The position numbers were made by a program, and so were the translations under genes. Below, piece after piece: positions 41,964 to 50,902 of a stretch of DNA of 64,000 nt. Source of the stretch: Kutzneria sp044547355. Lineage in GTDB: Bacteria > Actinomycetota > Actinomycetes > Mycobacteriales > Pseudonocardiaceae. Below the pieces are notes generated by a model, which searched no databases, had not been told where the DNA came from, and was given only the letters and a program-made list of their open reading frames with translations. Positions within the stretch are counted from its first letter, which is position 1. Every line of letters begins with the position of its first letter. The stretch is from contig NZ_JBIUAG010000006.1 of assembly GCF_044547355.1 (NCBI RefSeq), positions 310,001-374,000 of the forward strand. The letters are read 5' to 3'.

Positions 41964-43583
41964 ATGGACGGCGCGATGCCCGCGACGCCTTCCATTCCCC
42001 GCTCCAGCGCCGACCCTGCACCGGTGCCGCTCGGCCCTACCCGCCCGACGCCGGTGGTCACGGCGACGGCCGCCGCCACGCCGGCCGATCCGGCGCGCGA
42101 GTGGCCGTTCCCGATCCGCACCGCGCTGCTCGGCCTGGCCGGCATGGTGCTGATCGCGGCCGGCGGCATGGGCGCGGGCGCGACGCTGATCCACGACCCG
42201 GTGCTGGCCAACGGCGCGTTCAACTGGATCCGCTACGGCCACGGCCAACTGCTGGCCACCTGGATCCTCTACGTCGGCCTGGCCCTGTCCATCTGGGCCT
42301 GGATCCGGCTCGGGCGGCACGCCAGAGCCGGCCGCGTGAACCACGCGTACATGATCCGGGTCATCGTCATGTGGATCGCGCCGCTGCTGATCGCGCCGCC
42401 GCTGTTCAGCAAGGACGTCTACAGCTACCTCGCCCAGGGCGACCTGGCCCTGCACGGCCTCGACCCCTACGGCGTGGGCCCGTCGGCCCTGCCCAGCGCG
42501 CTGTCGGACAACGTCAGCATCGTCTGGCAGAACACGCCCTCGCCCTACGGGCCGCTGTTCGTGCTGCTGGCCAAGGGCATCGTCGCCATCACCGGCGACG
42601 GCCTGGTCAGCCTGATCAGCGGCGTCATCCTGATGCGGCTGGTGCTGGCGGTCGGCTTCGCCCTGCTGTGGTGGGCGCTGCCCCGGCTGTGCGCCAAGCT
42701 CGGCGGGGACTCCTCGGTGGCGCTGTGGCTGGTCGGGGCCAACCCGCTGCTGGTGGTGCACCTGATCGGCGGGGCCCACAACGACATGCTGATGATCGGC
42801 CTGATGGCCGTCGGCGTGGTGTTCGTGCTCGACCGCAAGCACGTGGCCGGCATCGCCCTGCTGGCGCTGGCGTTCTCGGTGAAGGCCACCGCCGTGCTGG
42901 CGCTGCCGTTCCTGGTGTGGATCTGGATGGGCCACATCCCGTACGGCACCAGGAGCTACCGGTTCGTCAAGGCCGCCGGCCCGGCCGTCGGGATCTTCGG
43001 CGGCGTGTTCGTGCTGTGCACCCTGCTGGCCGGCGTGGACCTGGGCTGGATCTCGGCGCTGAGCGGGTCCTCGATCGTGATCAACTGGCTGTCCCTGCCG
43101 TCCGGGCTCGGGCAGGCCGCCTACACCGTGCTGAACTGGTTCGTCGGCTTCGGCGACCTCCAGCCGTTCGTCACCGTGACCCGGACCCTGGGCTCGCTGC
43201 TGCTGGTCTACATCCTGGCCAAGCAGTGGTGGCTGGCCCGCGACGGCGGCAACGACGCCATCCGCCGGGCCGCGATCTGCATGGCCGCGTTCGCCCTGCT
43301 GGCCCCGACCACGCTGCCCTGGTACTTCAGCTGGGCGCTGGTGCTGGCCGTCGGCTTCGCGTGGAGCACCGCCGGCCTGACCATGGCGGCGTGCGGCTCG
43401 GTGTGGCTGCTGCTGATCACCTATCCGTCCGGCGCGACGGCCCTGTACGACTGGGGCTACATGTTCGTCATCTTCGGGGTGTCGGTGCTGGCCGCCCTGT
43501 CGCTGCTCAAGCCCGATCCGCTCAACCTGTCGCTGCGGACCATCAAGGACGTCCCGGAGAGGGCGCTGGGGCACCACTCGTGA
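41964..43583 (+). CDS. mptA: Alpha-(1->6)-mannosyltransferase, MptA/MptB type
   Basis: The 539-residue membrane protein has about 12-13 hydrophobic segments and the GT-C signature LFSKDVYSYLAQGDLALHGLDPYGVGP with the acidic Asp-x-Tyr loop. The family transfers mannose from polyprenyl-phosphomannose to lipomannan or lipoarabinomannan on the outer face. Location near the Rv2175c and pknL homologues favours MptA (Rv2174) over MptB. I chose ATG 41964; ATG 41976 and GTG 41916 are in frame. Its TGA overlaps the GTG start of crtB, so they are coupled. Confidence 0.86.
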   Translation: MDGAMPATPSIPRSSADPAPVPLGPTRPTPVVTATAAATPADPAREWPFPIRTALLGLAGMVLIAAGGMGAGATLIHDPVLANGAFNWIRYGHGQLLATWILYVGLALSIWAWIRLGRHARAGRVNHAYMIRVIVMWIAPLLIAPPLFSKDVYSYLAQGDLALHGLDPYGVGPSALPSALSDNVSIVWQNTPSPYGPLFVLLAKGIVAITGDGLVSLISGVILMRLVLAVGFALLWWALPRLCAKLGGDSSVALWLVGANPLLVVHLIGGAHNDMLMIGLMAVGVVFVLDRKHVAGIALLALAFSVKATAVLALPFLVWIWMGHIPYGTRSYRFVKAAGPAVGIFGGVFVLCTLLAGVDLGWISALSGSSIVINWLSLPSGLGQAAYTVLNWFVGFGDLQPFVTVTRTLGSLLLVYILAKQWWLARDGGNDAIRRAAICMAAFALLAPTTLPWYFSWALVLAVGFAWSTAGLTMAACGSVWLLLITYPSGATALYDWGYMFVIFGVSVLAALSLLKPDPLNLSLRTIKDVPERALGHHS

Positions 43584-44443
43584 GCCTTGAGGCCGCGTAC
43601 GCCGAGTGCCGGCGGCTCAACGCCCAGCACGGCAAGACGTTCTTCCTGGCGACCCTGCTGCTGCCCGCCGACCGCCGGCCGGCCGTGCACGCCCTGTACG
43701 GCTTCGCCCGGCTGGCCGACGAGGTCGTGGACAACCCCGGCACATCGCCGGCGTTGGAGCTGTCGGAGCTGGAACGGCAGCTCAAGGCCGCCCTGGCCGG
43801 CGAGCCGGCCGAGCATCCGGTGCTGGCGGCGCTCGCCGACACCGTGGCCCGGCACGGCATCGAGCCCACGCTGTTCGACGAGTTCCTGGCGTCCATGCGG
43901 ATGGACCTGGACGTGCGCGAGTACGCCTCGTACGCCGAGCTGCGGACCTACATGCGGGGCTCGGCCGAGGTCATCGGCCTACAGATGCTGCCGGTGCTCG
44001 GGGCCGTGTCCGCCGACGCCGAGCCGTACGCCGCCGCGCTGGGCGAGGCGTTCCAGCTGACCAACTTCCTCCGGGACGTCGGCGAGGACCTCGACCGGGG
44101 CCGCGTCTACCTGCCGGCCGACGAGCTGGCCGCCTTCGGCGTGGACCGGGCGCTACTGGAGTGGTGCCGGCTGTCCGGAGGTCGGGATCGCCGGGTTCGG
44201 GCCGCCCTGGCCCACCTGGCCGCCCGCACGCGGTCCGTCTACCGGCACGCCGCGCTGGGCATCCCGCTGCTGGCCCCGTCCGCGCGGCCGTGCGTGTCCG
44301 TGGCCTTCACCCTGTACCAGGGCATCCTCGACGAGCTCGCCGCGATCGACTACGACGTCTTCGCTCGCCGGGCCGTCGTGCCGACCAGCCGCCGGCTCGC
44401 CGTCGCGCTGCCGGGGCTGGTCCGGGCACTGGCCGCCCGCTAG
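43580..44443 (+). CDS. crtB: Phytoene/squalene synthase
   Basis: The 287-residue trans-isoprenyl synthase has both Asp-rich motifs: DEVVD within GFARLADEVVDNPG and DVGEDLDRGRVYLP after QLTNFLR. These bind Mg2+ and two prenyl diphosphates in head-to-head condensation. YMRGSAEVIGLQMLPVLG is also typical of CrtB. No other carotenoid genes are in the window, so product identity (phytoene or squalene-type) is open. The GTG at 43580 overlaps the mptA stop. Its stop overlaps that of the convergent secreted-peptide gene by four bases. Confidence 0.85.
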   Translation: MSLEAAYAECRRLNAQHGKTFFLATLLLPADRRPAVHALYGFARLADEVVDNPGTSPALELSELERQLKAALAGEPAEHPVLAALADTVARHGIEPTLFDEFLASMRMDLDVREYASYAELRTYMRGSAEVIGLQMLPVLGAVSADAEPYAAALGEAFQLTNFLRDVGEDLDRGRVYLPADELAAFGVDRALLEWCRLSGGRDRRVRAALAHLAARTRSVYRHAALGIPLLAPSARPCVSVAFTLYQGILDELAAIDYDVFARRAVVPTSRRLAVALPGLVRALAAR

Positions 44444-44718
44444 TTCTGGCTGGGCTCTCCCGCCAACTTGCAGGCCTGCTTGGCGTCGGCCGCCGTGACG
44501 CCGTTCGTGGTCATGTAGCTCACGCACGTCGCCTTGGCCAGCACCGCGCCGAAGGCGCAGCCGGTCACCGCCTGCTGGGACGGCTTCTCGTAGTGGTCGG
44601 CCAGGTACTTGATGCAGTCCTGGGCCGCCGCCTGCGCCGGGGCCGCGGTCAGCAGCGGGGCCGCCGTCGCGGTCAGCAGGGCGGCGGCGATGCCGGCGGT
44701 ACGGGCCATCCGTGACAT
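44440..44718 (-). CDS. Small secreted Cys-containing protein
   Basis: The 92-residue product begins with a Sec signal (MARTAGIAAALLTATAAPLL...AQAAAQD). The mature part of about 60 residues contains four Cys (QDCIKYL, VTGCAFG, KATCVSY, KQACKLA), likely two disulfides, and is helical. I chose ATG 44718 behind GAGAGGAT. It has no recognised family. It lies between crtB and the Rv2175c homologue, and could be an exported inhibitor or envelope peptide; no processing or modification genes are adjacent. Confidence 0.72.
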   Translation of the reverse strand: MSRMARTAGIAAALLTATAAPLLTAAPAQAAAQDCIKYLADHYEKPSQQAVTGCAFGAVLAKATCVSYMTTNGVTAADAKQACKLAGEPSQN

Positions 44719-44846
44719 GGGGATCCTCTCGGAGGGGGTGCTGCCGGCCACCCCACCGCCGCCGCCCCATCCCGTTCAACCCCACCCACCCCATCAGGCG
44801 ACCCCCCTCACCCACCCGTGCACCCCCTCCCCCTCCCACCCCTCAA

Positions 44847-44901
44847 CGCTTGGAAGGGGGCTTTCCTCCACTCCGAGTGCAGGAAAGCCCCCTTCCAAGC
44901 G
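44847..44901. repeat. 55-bp palindromic repeat, family A copy 4
   Basis: The arms are identical to the other copies, with apex CCTCCACTCCGAGTGCAGG. Unlike the other three it lies between two genes in the same direction, downstream of the Rv2175c homologue and upstream of the secreted-peptide gene. Confidence 0.85.
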
Positions 44902-44943
44902 CCAAAGGCGCCGGAAGGCTTGCCGGGTGGTGCGGGTGGGGGG

Positions 44944-45318
44944 TTAGAAGGCGGAGGCTTGGGCGCGGCGCTTGACCTCGCGGCCGCGGTCGCCCCGCAG
45001 GGCCTCCACCGGGGTGCCGGGCAGCGTGTCGTCGGCGGTGAACAGCCAGGTCAGGATCTCGTCCTCGCTGTAGCCGGAGTCCTTGAGCACCGTGATGGTG
45101 CCGGACAGGCCCTTCACGATGGCGTCCTCGTGGACGAACAGGGCGGGCACGATCAGGATCCCGTTCCGGCGGCAGGCCAGCAGCTGACCGTCGCGCAGCA
45201 TCTGGTGCACCCGGGTGATGGGCACGCCGAGCCGCTCGGCGACATCGGGCAGGGGCAGGACTTCCAGCTCAGGGTCGAGCACGTCGGCCGCGACAGGTAT
45301 GGCGCTCACGGCGGTCAC
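44944..45318 (-). CDS. Rv2175c-family DNA-binding protein
   Basis: The 124-residue protein has a winged-helix domain LPLPDVAERLGVPITRVHQMLRDGQLLACRRNGILIVPALF and a C-terminal SGTITVLKDSGYSEDEILTWLFTADDTLPG tail, matching Rv2175c of M. tuberculosis. Rv2175c binds DNA and is phosphorylated by PknL, whose gene is adjacent. Here the pknL homologue is likewise divergent, 84 bp away. The GTG start is at 45318; a Thr-rich N-terminal segment that could hold a phosphosite is short here (MTAVSAIP). Confidence 0.9.
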   Translation of the reverse strand: MTAVSAIPVAADVLDPELEVLPLPDVAERLGVPITRVHQMLRDGQLLACRRNGILIVPALFVHEDAIVKGLSGTITVLKDSGYSEDEILTWLFTADDTLPGTPVEALRGDRGREVKRRAQASAF

Positions 45319-45402
45319 GATGCCACAGCCCGGGCCCCGATGCCGAGTCCGATTTCGCCTCCTTACGGGAACCGACTGGCCTCTCGCCTACCATCGTGAC
45401 CC

Positions 45403-47436
45403 GTGGGAACCCAGAGCGCGAACCTGATCGGGGGGCTGCTGGAGCAGCGGTACCGGGTCAACACCCTGCTGGCGCGCGGCGGGATGTCCACGGTCTACCG
45501 GGGTGTCGACACCCGACTGGAACGGCCGGTGGCCATCAAGGTGATGGATCCGAGGTTCTCCGACGACCAGTCGTTCATCGACCGGTTCGTCAGAGAGGCC
45601 CGCACCGCGGCCCAGCTGCACCACCCTGGCGTTGTCGGCGTGTACGACCAGGGCGTGGACCGGTCGCCGGAAGGCGACCACGTCTTCCTGGTGATGGAGC
45701 TGGTGGACGGCGGCACCCTGCGTGACCTGCTGCGCGAGCGCGGCGCGCTGACCCCGGCGCTGGCCCTGAGCGTGCTGGAACAGGTGCTCTCGGCGCTGGG
45801 CGCGGCGCACCGGGCCGGCCTGGTGCACCGGGACGTGAAGCCGGAGAACGTGCTGATCGGCCGCGGCGGCGCGGTCAAGGTCGCCGACTTCGGCCTGGTC
45901 CGGGCCATGGCCAGCGCCAATACCACCAGCGACGACATGATCCTCGGCACGGTGGCGTACCTGTCGCCCGAGCAGGTGGCCACCGGGGCCTCCGACCCGC
46001 GCAGCGACGTGTACTCGGCCGGCATCCTGCTGTACGAGATGCTGACCGGGCAGCCCCCGTACAGCGGCGACACGCCGATCTCGGTGGCCTATCGGCACGT
46101 GAACGACGACGTGCCGCCGCCGAGCGAGGCCGCCACCGGCAGCATCCCGCCGGCCCTGGACGACCTGGTGCTGCGGGCGACCCGCCGGGACCCGGCGCTG
46201 CGCCCGCTGGACGCCGACGCGTTCCTGGCCGAGGCCCAGCGCACCGCCCTGGGCCTGGGCATCCAGCTGGCGCCGGTGCCGATGGTGGCGGCCAGCCCGC
46301 AGCCGGACTCGACGATCCGGGTCCGTGACGACGGCCCGCCGACCGAGAAGTTCAGCCCGATCACGGCGGCCACGCCGGCGCCGACGCTGATGGCCCCGCC
46401 GGCCCCGCCGCTGGCCCAGCCTTCGATCGGGCCGATGGGCACGCGGGCGATGTCCCGGGCCGACCTGGACGCCAACGCGGTCACGGCCCGGCACGCGCCG
46501 ATCCGCGCCCAGGTGCCGGTCAACCCGTACCAGCAGCAGCGGACCAAGAGCCGCCGGGCGTTCATCATCTGGATGTCGGTGATCGTCGTGCTCGCGGCGG
46601 TCGTGGCCACCGCGGCGTGGTGGCTGGGCACCGGCCAGTGGTCGCTGGTGCCGACCGTGAAGGGCTTGCAGGAGCAGACGGCCGAGCAGAAGATCCGGGA
46701 CGCCAACCTCCAGTTCACCGTCCGCCAGGTGGGCAGCAACGACGTGCAGCCGGGTCTGGTCGTGGACGTGGCGCCGGGCGAGCAGCAGCAGGTGCAGCGG
46801 GGCTCGTCGGTGGTGCTGAGCGTGTCCATCGGCAAGCCCAAGGTGCCGGCCGTGCAGCCGGGCTCGGACTTCGCCGCCGCCCAGAAGCTGATCACGGACC
46901 TGGGGTTGCAGGCGTTGCAGGACGCCAGCAAGGACAACTTCAGCGACACGGTGCCGGCCGGCAAGGTGCTGACCGCGCTGCCGGCCCCGGGCACCGTGGT
47001 GCCGGTGAACTCGGCCGTGGTGGTCGTGATGAGCAAGGGCCCGGCCCCCAAGAAGGTGCCCCCGGTCGTCGGCCTGACCCGCGACCAGGCGTTCCAGACC
47101 CTGCAACAGGCCGGTTTCCAGCCGGTCGACGGCCCGGCCCAGTTCAGCGACCAGGTGGACAAGGGCAAGGTGATCAGCACCAGCCCGGACGCCGGCTCCA
47201 GCATCGCCGGCGACGGCAACAAGCAGGTCACCGTGATCGTGTCCAACGCGGTGACGGTGCCCGACCTGACCGGTGCGAGCGCCGAGGACGCCACCAACAC
47301 GCTCAAGGGCCTCGGCCTGACCATCGACGTGCAGGGCATCTTCGGCAGCAAGCGGGGCCGGGTGTTCAGCCAGGACACGCCGCCGGGCACCCGGGTCAAG
47401 CCGGGCACGAAGATCACCGTGCAGGTGTTCCCGTAG
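45403..47436 (+). CDS. pknL: PASTA-domain Ser/Thr protein kinase, PknL homologue
   Basis: The 677-residue kinase has LARGGMSTVYRG, catalytic Lys46 (VAIK), HRDVKPEN with Asp144 and DFG at 162-164 in a kinase domain of about 15-275. A Pro-rich juxtamembrane region, one membrane segment at 386-408 and four extracellular PASTA repeats (about 415-677; e.g. VPTVKGLQEQTAEQKI, VPPVVGLTRDQAFQTLQQAGF, VPDLTGASAEDATNTL) follow. PASTA repeats bind peptidoglycan fragments. M. tuberculosis PknL lacks them, so this is a longer form. It is divergent from its expected substrate gene and downstream of mptA-crtB. Confidence 0.92.
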   Translation: MGTQSANLIGGLLEQRYRVNTLLARGGMSTVYRGVDTRLERPVAIKVMDPRFSDDQSFIDRFVREARTAAQLHHPGVVGVYDQGVDRSPEGDHVFLVMELVDGGTLRDLLRERGALTPALALSVLEQVLSALGAAHRAGLVHRDVKPENVLIGRGGAVKVADFGLVRAMASANTTSDDMILGTVAYLSPEQVATGASDPRSDVYSAGILLYEMLTGQPPYSGDTPISVAYRHVNDDVPPPSEAATGSIPPALDDLVLRATRRDPALRPLDADAFLAEAQRTALGLGIQLAPVPMVAASPQPDSTIRVRDDGPPTEKFSPITAATPAPTLMAPPAPPLAQPSIGPMGTRAMSRADLDANAVTARHAPIRAQVPVNPYQQQRTKSRRAFIIWMSVIVVLAAVVATAAWWLGTGQWSLVPTVKGLQEQTAEQKIRDANLQFTVRQVGSNDVQPGLVVDVAPGEQQQVQRGSSVVLSVSIGKPKVPAVQPGSDFAAAQKLITDLGLQALQDASKDNFSDTVPAGKVLTALPAPGTVVPVNSAVVVVMSKGPAPKKVPPVVGLTRDQAFQTLQQAGFQPVDGPAQFSDQVDKGKVISTSPDAGSSIAGDGNKQVTVIVSNAVTVPDLTGASAEDATNTLKGLGLTIDVQGIFGSKRGRVFSQDTPPGTRVKPGTKITVQVFP

Positions 47437-47449
47437 CTAGACTCGCGTG

Positions 47450-47659
47450 ATGATCGGGACGAGGGGACGCGTCACCGGCCGCATCGGGCCGGGGCTCGTC
47501 GGGGAGGTGATGATCGCCGTCCGCGGCGGGTCGGAGGCGTTCTACGCGCACCCGATCGAGCCGGACGAGACGATCGAGCCCGGCGTGCAGGTGCTCGTGG
47601 TGGACTTCGAGCCCCCGCGCACCGTCTACGTGGAACGCTGGCGCCCTCTCACCCGCTGA
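47450..47659 (+). CDS. Short NfeD-like OB-fold protein
   Basis: The 69-residue protein (ATG 47450; GTG 47447 is adjacent) consists of an OB-like beta barrel: GTRGRVTGRIGPGLVGEVMIAVRGGSEAFYAHP and GVQVLVVDFEPPRTVYVERW. This resembles the soluble C-terminal domain of NfeD proteins, without the membrane part. NfeD genes typically accompany SPFH/flotillin genes, and the flotillin gene lies next on the same strand after a 342-bp gap, supporting the assignment and a shared membrane-microdomain role. Confidence 0.72.
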   Translation: MIGTRGRVTGRIGPGLVGEVMIAVRGGSEAFYAHPIEPDETIEPGVQVLVVDFEPPRTVYVERWRPLTR

Positions 47660-47662
47660 CCC

Positions 47663-47694
47663 GCTGACCCAGAGAGTCGCTGACCCAGAGAGTC
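47663..47694 (+). repeat. Two tandem 16-bp direct repeats
   Basis: GCTGACCCAGAGAGTC occurs twice without a gap, directly after the stop of the NfeD-like gene. The first repeat begins inside an extra GCTGACCC unit. It may be polymerase slippage or part of a larger repeat with the inverted repeat that follows. Confidence 0.7.
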
Positions 47695-47704
47695 GCGAGG
47701 CCCC

Positions 47705-47808
47705 GCCGCCGCTTCGCCCGGTTGCCGGATTTTTTCGGGCCGCCACCCAACGCGCCCCACCACCGCTCGATGCGGCCCGGAAAAATCCGGCTAGGGCGAG
47801 GCGGCGGC
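47705..47808. repeat. ~100-bp imperfect inverted repeat, structured intergenic element
   Basis: The 342-bp gap between the NfeD-like and flotillin genes holds this element. Left arm 47705-47743 and right arm 47772-47808 are near complements; inner parts GCCGGATTTTTTCGGGCCGC and GCGGCCCGGAAAAATCCGGC match at 19 of 20 positions, and the outer GCCGCCGC/GCGGCGGC parts also pair. The loop is about 28 bases. T-runs and A-runs sit in mid-stem. It may be a MITE-like remnant, structured RNA or terminator. In the rest of the gap I see only a stem-poor GC-rich stretch before the flotillin start. Confidence 0.75.
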
Positions 47809-48001
47809 TACCCGGGGGCCGAGCCGCGACGCCGAAGGCGGCGCCACAAGCACAGTGTGTGTCAGGTGACATGTACGAGGAGGGAACCGAGGCATAGCGT
47901 CAGTGCTCCAAGGTGCGCCGGGAAGTCTGGTCGGCATCCACGACAGAGGGCGTGGGGCGCACCGGCGTGCCCCACGCGCCATGAGGGGGCGTTAGAACGA
48001 G

Positions 48002-49486
48002 ATGAACGCGGGCATACTGGTCATTGTGGGCGGCGTTGTCGTCGCGCTGATCGTGCTGTTCATCATCCTGCGAGTGCTGTGGCGCGTGGCCGAGCCCAAC
48101 GAGGCCATGATCATCTCCGGGCTGGGCGCGAAGAAGGTCCAGGTCGGCGAGGACAGCCTCGGGTTCAAGATCGTCACGGGCAAGGGCACGCTGGTCCTGC
48201 CCGGCTTCCAGACCGCGCGGCGGCTGTCGCTGGACACGCGGTCGGCCGAGATCGTGGTCTCCTGCGTCACCAAGCAGGGCATCCCGGTCCGGGTGCAGGG
48301 CGCGGTGATCTACAAGGTGGGCGACGACTTCGTGTCCATCGCCAACGCCGCGCGCCGCTTCCTCGACCAGCAGAACGCCATGGACACCCGGATCCACAGC
48401 GTGTTCGCCGGCCACCTGCGCTCGATCATCGGCGCGCTGACCGTCGAGGAGCTGATCCGGGACCGCGAGCGGCTCACCGCCGAGGTGCGCAGCTCGTCGG
48501 CCAACGAGATGAGCAAGCTGGGCCTGGTCGTCGACTCGTTGCAGATCCAGGAGATCGACGACGCGTCCGGCTACATCGCCAACCTGGGCAAGCCGCACGC
48601 CGCCGCCGTCGCCGCGCAGGCCCGCATCGCCGAGGCCCAGCGGGACCAGGAGGCCACCGAGGCCGAGCAGGTCGCCGCGGCCAACAAGGCCTCGGCCTGG
48701 CGCGACAGCCAGATCAAGCAGTCGGCGTTCCAGGCCGAGATCGACCAGGCCTCGGCCCGCACCAAGCAGGCCGGCCCGCTGGCCGAGGCGACCTCCCGCC
48801 AGGAGGTCGTCGTGCAGGAGACCAAGGCCGCCCAGCTGGAGGCCGCCCTGTCCGAGCAGCGGCTCCAGTCGCAGGTCCGCAAGCCGGCCGACGCCAAGGC
48901 GTACGAGACCAGGACCCTGGCCGACGCCGACCGCGACGCGCAGATCGCCCGCGCCCAGGCGCAGGCCAAGGAGACCGAGCTGCGCGCGGCGGCGGACGCC
49001 ACCCGGGTGAAGGCGGCGGCGTCGGCCGAGGCCGAGGCGACCAAGGCCCGCGGTGAGGCCGAGGCGGCCGCCACCCGGGCCACCGGTGAGGCGGAGGCCG
49101 CGGCGGCCAAGGCCCAGGGTCTGGCCGAGGCGGAAGCCGCCCGCGCCAAGGGCCTGGCCGAGGCCGAGGCGATCAAGGCCCGCGCGGCGGCGCTGGCCGA
49201 GAACCAGGAAGCCGTTGTGGCGCAGGAGCTCGCCGAGAACTGGCCGGCCATCGTGGCCGCCGGCGCGCAGGCGTTCGCAGGCGTCGACAACATGGTGGTG
49301 CTCAACGGCGCCGAGGGCGTCACCGAGCTGTTCACCAAGGCCCTGTCGCTGGGCGGCGCCGGCTTCGGCATGGCCCGCCAGCTGATGGACAGCATGCAAC
49401 TGGCCAAGGCGACCGAGGCCAAGCCCGCCACCAATGGAGTAGTGGACGACGACTTCGGGCTTTCCCTGCCGAAGCCGGAGAAGTAG
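48002..49486 (+). CDS. Flotillin-like SPFH protein
   Basis: The 494-residue protein has one N-terminal membrane segment (ILVIVGGVVVALIVLFIILRVLW), an SPFH/band 7 domain (residues about 30-220, RVAEPNEAMIISGLGAKK...VRSSSANEMSKLGLVVDSLQIQEI) and a long Ala/Glu-rich coiled coil (about 200-420) with repeated EAEAARAKGLAEAEA units. Flotillins form oligomeric membrane microdomains that organise signalling and envelope proteins. An NfeD-like gene upstream fits the family's usual pairing. The ATG is 48002. The FAD oxidoreductase gene follows 18 bp later. Confidence 0.9.
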   Translation: MNAGILVIVGGVVVALIVLFIILRVLWRVAEPNEAMIISGLGAKKVQVGEDSLGFKIVTGKGTLVLPGFQTARRLSLDTRSAEIVVSCVTKQGIPVRVQGAVIYKVGDDFVSIANAARRFLDQQNAMDTRIHSVFAGHLRSIIGALTVEELIRDRERLTAEVRSSSANEMSKLGLVVDSLQIQEIDDASGYIANLGKPHAAAVAAQARIAEAQRDQEATEAEQVAAANKASAWRDSQIKQSAFQAEIDQASARTKQAGPLAEATSRQEVVVQETKAAQLEAALSEQRLQSQVRKPADAKAYETRTLADADRDAQIARAQAQAKETELRAAADATRVKAAASAEAEATKARGEAEAAATRATGEAEAAAAKAQGLAEAEAARAKGLAEAEAIKARAAALAENQEAVVAQELAENWPAIVAAGAQAFAGVDNMVVLNGAEGVTELFTKALSLGGAGFGMARQLMDSMQLAKATEAKPATNGVVDDDFGLSLPKPEK

Positions 49487-49504
49487 GCGGTAGCTTCGGG
49501 TTCC

Positions 49505-50881
49505 GTGAAGGGACTCGTACTGGGCGGCGGACTGGCCGGCACGCTGGCCGCCGCCGCCCTCGCCGAACACTGCGACAGCGTGACCATCGTGGAACGGGAC
49601 CGGCTGCCCGCCGGTCCCGAACCGCGCAAGGGGGTGCCGCAGAGCCGGCACGTGCACAACCTGATGTCGTCCGGGGCCCGGGCCATCGACGACCTGCTGC
49701 CCGGCGCCATCGACGCCCTGGTCGCCGCCGGCGGGCAGCGGATCGACGTGCCGCGCCGGCTCGTCGGGATGACCTTGGGCATCTGGAACCGGCGCTACCC
49801 CAGCAACCAGACGTTCGTGTCGGCCAGCCGGCCGCTGCTGGACTTCACGGTGCGCCAACGGATTCCCGCGAACGTCGAGTACATCGAAGGCGCCGACGTG
49901 ATCGGCCTGACCGGCGGCGCCGACCGCGTGACCGGCGCCCTCGTGCGGGACCGGGACAGCCGGGGCGAACGGGAGCTGACCGCCGACTTCGTGGTCGACG
50001 CCATGGGACGCTCGTCGGCGACGCCCGGCTGGCTCACCGACCTGGGGCTGCCGGCCGTGCCCGAGGAGCGGTTCGGGTACGGGATCGCCTACGCCAGCCG
50101 GACCTTCCAGTCGCCGCCCGACACCGACCCCGAGTTTCCGGTGGTCAACGTCGCCGGCATCGAGGACCGGTACTCCCGCGGCGGCGTGCTCATGCCGGTC
50201 GAGGACGGCAAGTGGATGGTCACCTTCGGCGGCCTGCCCGGCGGCGAACCGCCCACCGACGAGGACGGGTTCATGGCCTTCGCCCGGAACCTGAGCCACC
50301 CTCTGCTCGCCGACCTGATGGCCAGCGCCGAGCCCCTCGGGCCCATCGCCGGCCACCGCACCGCCGACAACCGCCGGCGGCGCTACGACACCATCCACCC
50401 GTGGCCCGAGGGTTTTGTCGTCGTCGGCGACGCCTCCAGCGCCTTCAACCCCGTGTACGGGCACGGCATGACCGTCGCCGCCCGCAACGCCCTGTCCATC
50501 CGCAACGGCCTGCGCCGCCACGGGCCGATCGCCGGCACCGCCCAGATCATCCAGGCCTCCGTCACCAGCGGCGGCCTCGACGCCTGGCAGCTCGCCGTCG
50601 GTCAGGACGTCCGCAGCCAACAACTCCTGGACGGGGTTCGGCCAGACCTTCGGTCCCGGCTCCTCTACGCCTACTCCGACCGCATGGCCCGCGTCGCCCG
50701 CCGGCGGCAGGATCTCTTCGCGCTGCAACTGGATGTCTACACCCTCACGTCCCCCGCCAGCCGGGTGTTCTCCCCGCAAGCCGTGCTGGCCACCCTGCTC
50801 GGGCCGGCCGATCCACCGCTGCTGGCCCCGCCGTTCACGCCGGCGGAGCAGCGGGCGTTGGCCCAGAACGACTTGCGGTAG
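49505..50881 (+). CDS. FAD-dependent oxidoreductase / monooxygenase
   Basis: The 458-residue flavoprotein has the Rossmann dinucleotide motif VLGGGLAGTLAAAALAEHCDSVTIVERDRLP, the family segment RKGVPQSRHVHNLMSSGARAIDDLLPG, and the second FAD motif FVVVGDASSAFNPVYGHGMTVAARNA. These place it with aromatic-hydroxylase-fold enzymes near the halogenase/hydroxylase branch, but no tryptophan-halogenase WxWxIP motif is seen. The substrate is unknown. It starts at GTG 49505, 18 bp after the flotillin stop, and may be co-transcribed with it. It converges on the FMN-binding gene. Confidence 0.82.
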   Translation: MKGLVLGGGLAGTLAAAALAEHCDSVTIVERDRLPAGPEPRKGVPQSRHVHNLMSSGARAIDDLLPGAIDALVAAGGQRIDVPRRLVGMTLGIWNRRYPSNQTFVSASRPLLDFTVRQRIPANVEYIEGADVIGLTGGADRVTGALVRDRDSRGERELTADFVVDAMGRSSATPGWLTDLGLPAVPEERFGYGIAYASRTFQSPPDTDPEFPVVNVAGIEDRYSRGGVLMPVEDGKWMVTFGGLPGGEPPTDEDGFMAFARNLSHPLLADLMASAEPLGPIAGHRTADNRRRRYDTIHPWPEGFVVVGDASSAFNPVYGHGMTVAARNALSIRNGLRRHGPIAGTAQIIQASVTSGGLDAWQLAVGQDVRSQQLLDGVRPDLRSRLLYAYSDRMARVARRRQDLFALQLDVYTLTSPASRVFSPQAVLATLLGPADPPLLAPPFTPAEQRALAQNDLR

Positions 50882-50902
50882 CGGACGCCGGTGTGGAGGT
50901 CG

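Noticed and set aside
41877..43577. 566-codon minus-strand frame opposite mptA
   Set aside because: Its His/Gln/Asp/Arg-rich translation is typical of an antisense shadow of a membrane protein gene.
44440..44718. RiPP precursor based on small size and four Cys
   Set aside because: It has a Sec signal peptide and no modification, protease or dedicated export genes nearby.
47450..49486. Flotillin plus NfeD-like genes as a novel system
   Set aside because: This pairing is well known; only the intergenic element between them is unusual.
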